Shown: positions 63,539-64,000 of the stretch, one piece after another | Position numbering within the stretch: position 1 is the first letter of the stretch | How the letters are laid out: each line of letters starts with the position of its first letter | NCBI GenBank assembly: GCA_024642565.1 | Contig: JAHEAV010000009.1 | Span: forward strand, 21,611-85,610 | DNA from: Erythrobacter sp. | GTDB taxonomy: Bacteria > Pseudomonadota > Alphaproteobacteria > Sphingomonadales > Sphingomonadaceae | Length of the DNA: 64,000 nucleotides | Direction: 5' to 3' | Made by a program: the position numbers and the translations under genes | The notes under the pieces: generated by a model | Database searches by the model: none | What the model was told of the DNA's origin: nothing | What the model saw: only the letters and a program-made list of their open reading frames with translations

Positions 63539-64000
63539 TGGCGCGGGGGAGCTGTTCGACCTTGCCCAATGGTTCAAGGCGCTGGGGGACAGCGGCCGGG
63601 CCAATTTGTACAAACAGCTCAGCAAAAAGGAACGCGATGAACTGCGCTGGTATTGGGATTTGTGGGCGCGGCCTGCCCAATCCCCTCCGCATGGCGCCTG
63701 GCAGATCTGGCTGATTTGTGCCGGGCGCGGCTTTGGCAAGACCAGGGCCGGGGCCGAGTGGGTCCGGCAGATGGCCCGAAGCCGTGCAGCACATATTGCG
63801 CTGGTCGGGGCATCGCTGGGCGAAGTCCGATCGGTCATGGTCGAAGGGGAAAGCGGCTTGCTGGCCACCGCCCCGCCCCATCGCCGGCCGCAATTCGAAC
63901 CGTCCCTGAGGCGATTGCGCTGGCCCAACGGCGCCCAGGCAACGCTCTATTCCGCTGGCGAGCCGGAAAGCCTGCGCGGCCCGCAGCACAGCCATGCCTG
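63522..64000 (+). CDS. Terminase large subunit (partial), GTA-like
   Basis: The gene runs off the right edge and is absent from the ORF track. Reading from ATG 63522 gives VKLTDGAGELFDLAQ, then Walker A AGRGFGKTRAGAEWVR (residues 67-82) and IALVGASLGEVRSVMVEG (Walker B side). GKTRAGAEWVR is the signature of RcGTA g2-type TerL. It would pump DNA into capsids. About 159 codons are visible; the ATPase end and nuclease domain lie outside. Confidence 0.85.
   Translation, partial: MVKLTDGAGELFDLAQWFKALGDSGRANLYKQLSKKERDELRWYWDLWARPAQSPPHGAWQIWLICAGRGFGKTRAGAEWVRQMARSRAAHIALVGASLGEVRSVMVEGESGLLATAPPHRRPQFEPSLRRLRWPNGAQATLYSAGEPESLRGPQHSHA

Overview
The window reads as a chromosomal segment of an alphaproteobacterium of the order Sphingomonadales, most likely an Erythrobacter/Altererythrobacter-like member. 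The evidence is the mix of a Sphingomonas-type serine palmitoyltransferase with its acyl carrier protein, CtrA and DivK, an alphaproteobacterial DksA without zinc cysteines, DUF4167 and DUF3572 proteins, a CDC48-type AAA ATPase and, at the right edge, the start of a gene-transfer-agent (GTA)-like terminase module. GC is high and coding is dense. Many long ORFs in the supplied track are antisense shadows. I saw no rRNA, tRNA, CRISPR array or insertion sequence.

Layout. 1-0.6 kb: 3'-truncated sterol-desaturase-family gene. 0.6-6.5 kb: an arsenosugar-type island. It holds two glycosyltransferases of families TIGR04282 and TIGR04283, an NAD-dependent epimerase, an ArsM arsenite methyltransferase, a mercuric-reductase-like flavoprotein and a radical SAM enzyme that does not look like the usual ArsS. 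A methylthioadenosine phosphorylase follows at 6.6-7.5 kb. 7.5-10.1 kb: an acyl-CoA dehydrogenase and an APH-like kinase joined by a 1-bp overlap, resembling the LvaC/LvaA or ACAD10/11 pair for 4-hydroxyacyl-CoA breakdown. 10.3-25 kb: a class-A-fold serine hydrolase, an Ala-rich mini-lipoprotein with terminator, polA, an HWE-type histidine kinase, MscS, the CDC48 ATPase, a candidate small RNA, scoAB, a glutathione transferase, metK and lnt.

25-43 kb: DUF4167, the prmC-prfA-hisS translation cluster, an M61 peptidase, ppa, pmbA, lptB-rpoN, ctrA with a candidate autoregulatory site, trmB, maeB and mutS. 43-56.5 kb: hbd, cobalamin adenosyltransferase, a HIG1-type protein, gluQ, an HNH nuclease, the compact kynABU operon, DUF4112, an extracellular solute-binding lipoprotein, PilZ, dksA, a Sel1 protein, a FemAB/GNAT-like protein, a phosphodiesterase, RidA, a HAD protein and DUF3572. 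56.5-62.8 kb: divK, an orphan PycTM-like membrane protein, the acp-spt sphingolipid pair, an ArsR-type repressor with a two-cysteine persulfide-sensor pattern next to a TauE/SafE exporter, a fatty-acid hydroxylase, a Crp/Fnr regulator and a YqaA protein. 63-64 kb: small and large terminase subunits, the large one cut by the window edge.

The least described parts are the arsenosugar-type locus with its non-canonical radical SAM enzyme, the candidate small RNA upstream of the CDC48 gene, the orphan PycTM protein, the kinase/acyl-CoA dehydrogenase pair and the leader hairpin in front of the GTA terminase genes. All functional statements rest on motif reading by eye; no database search was run.
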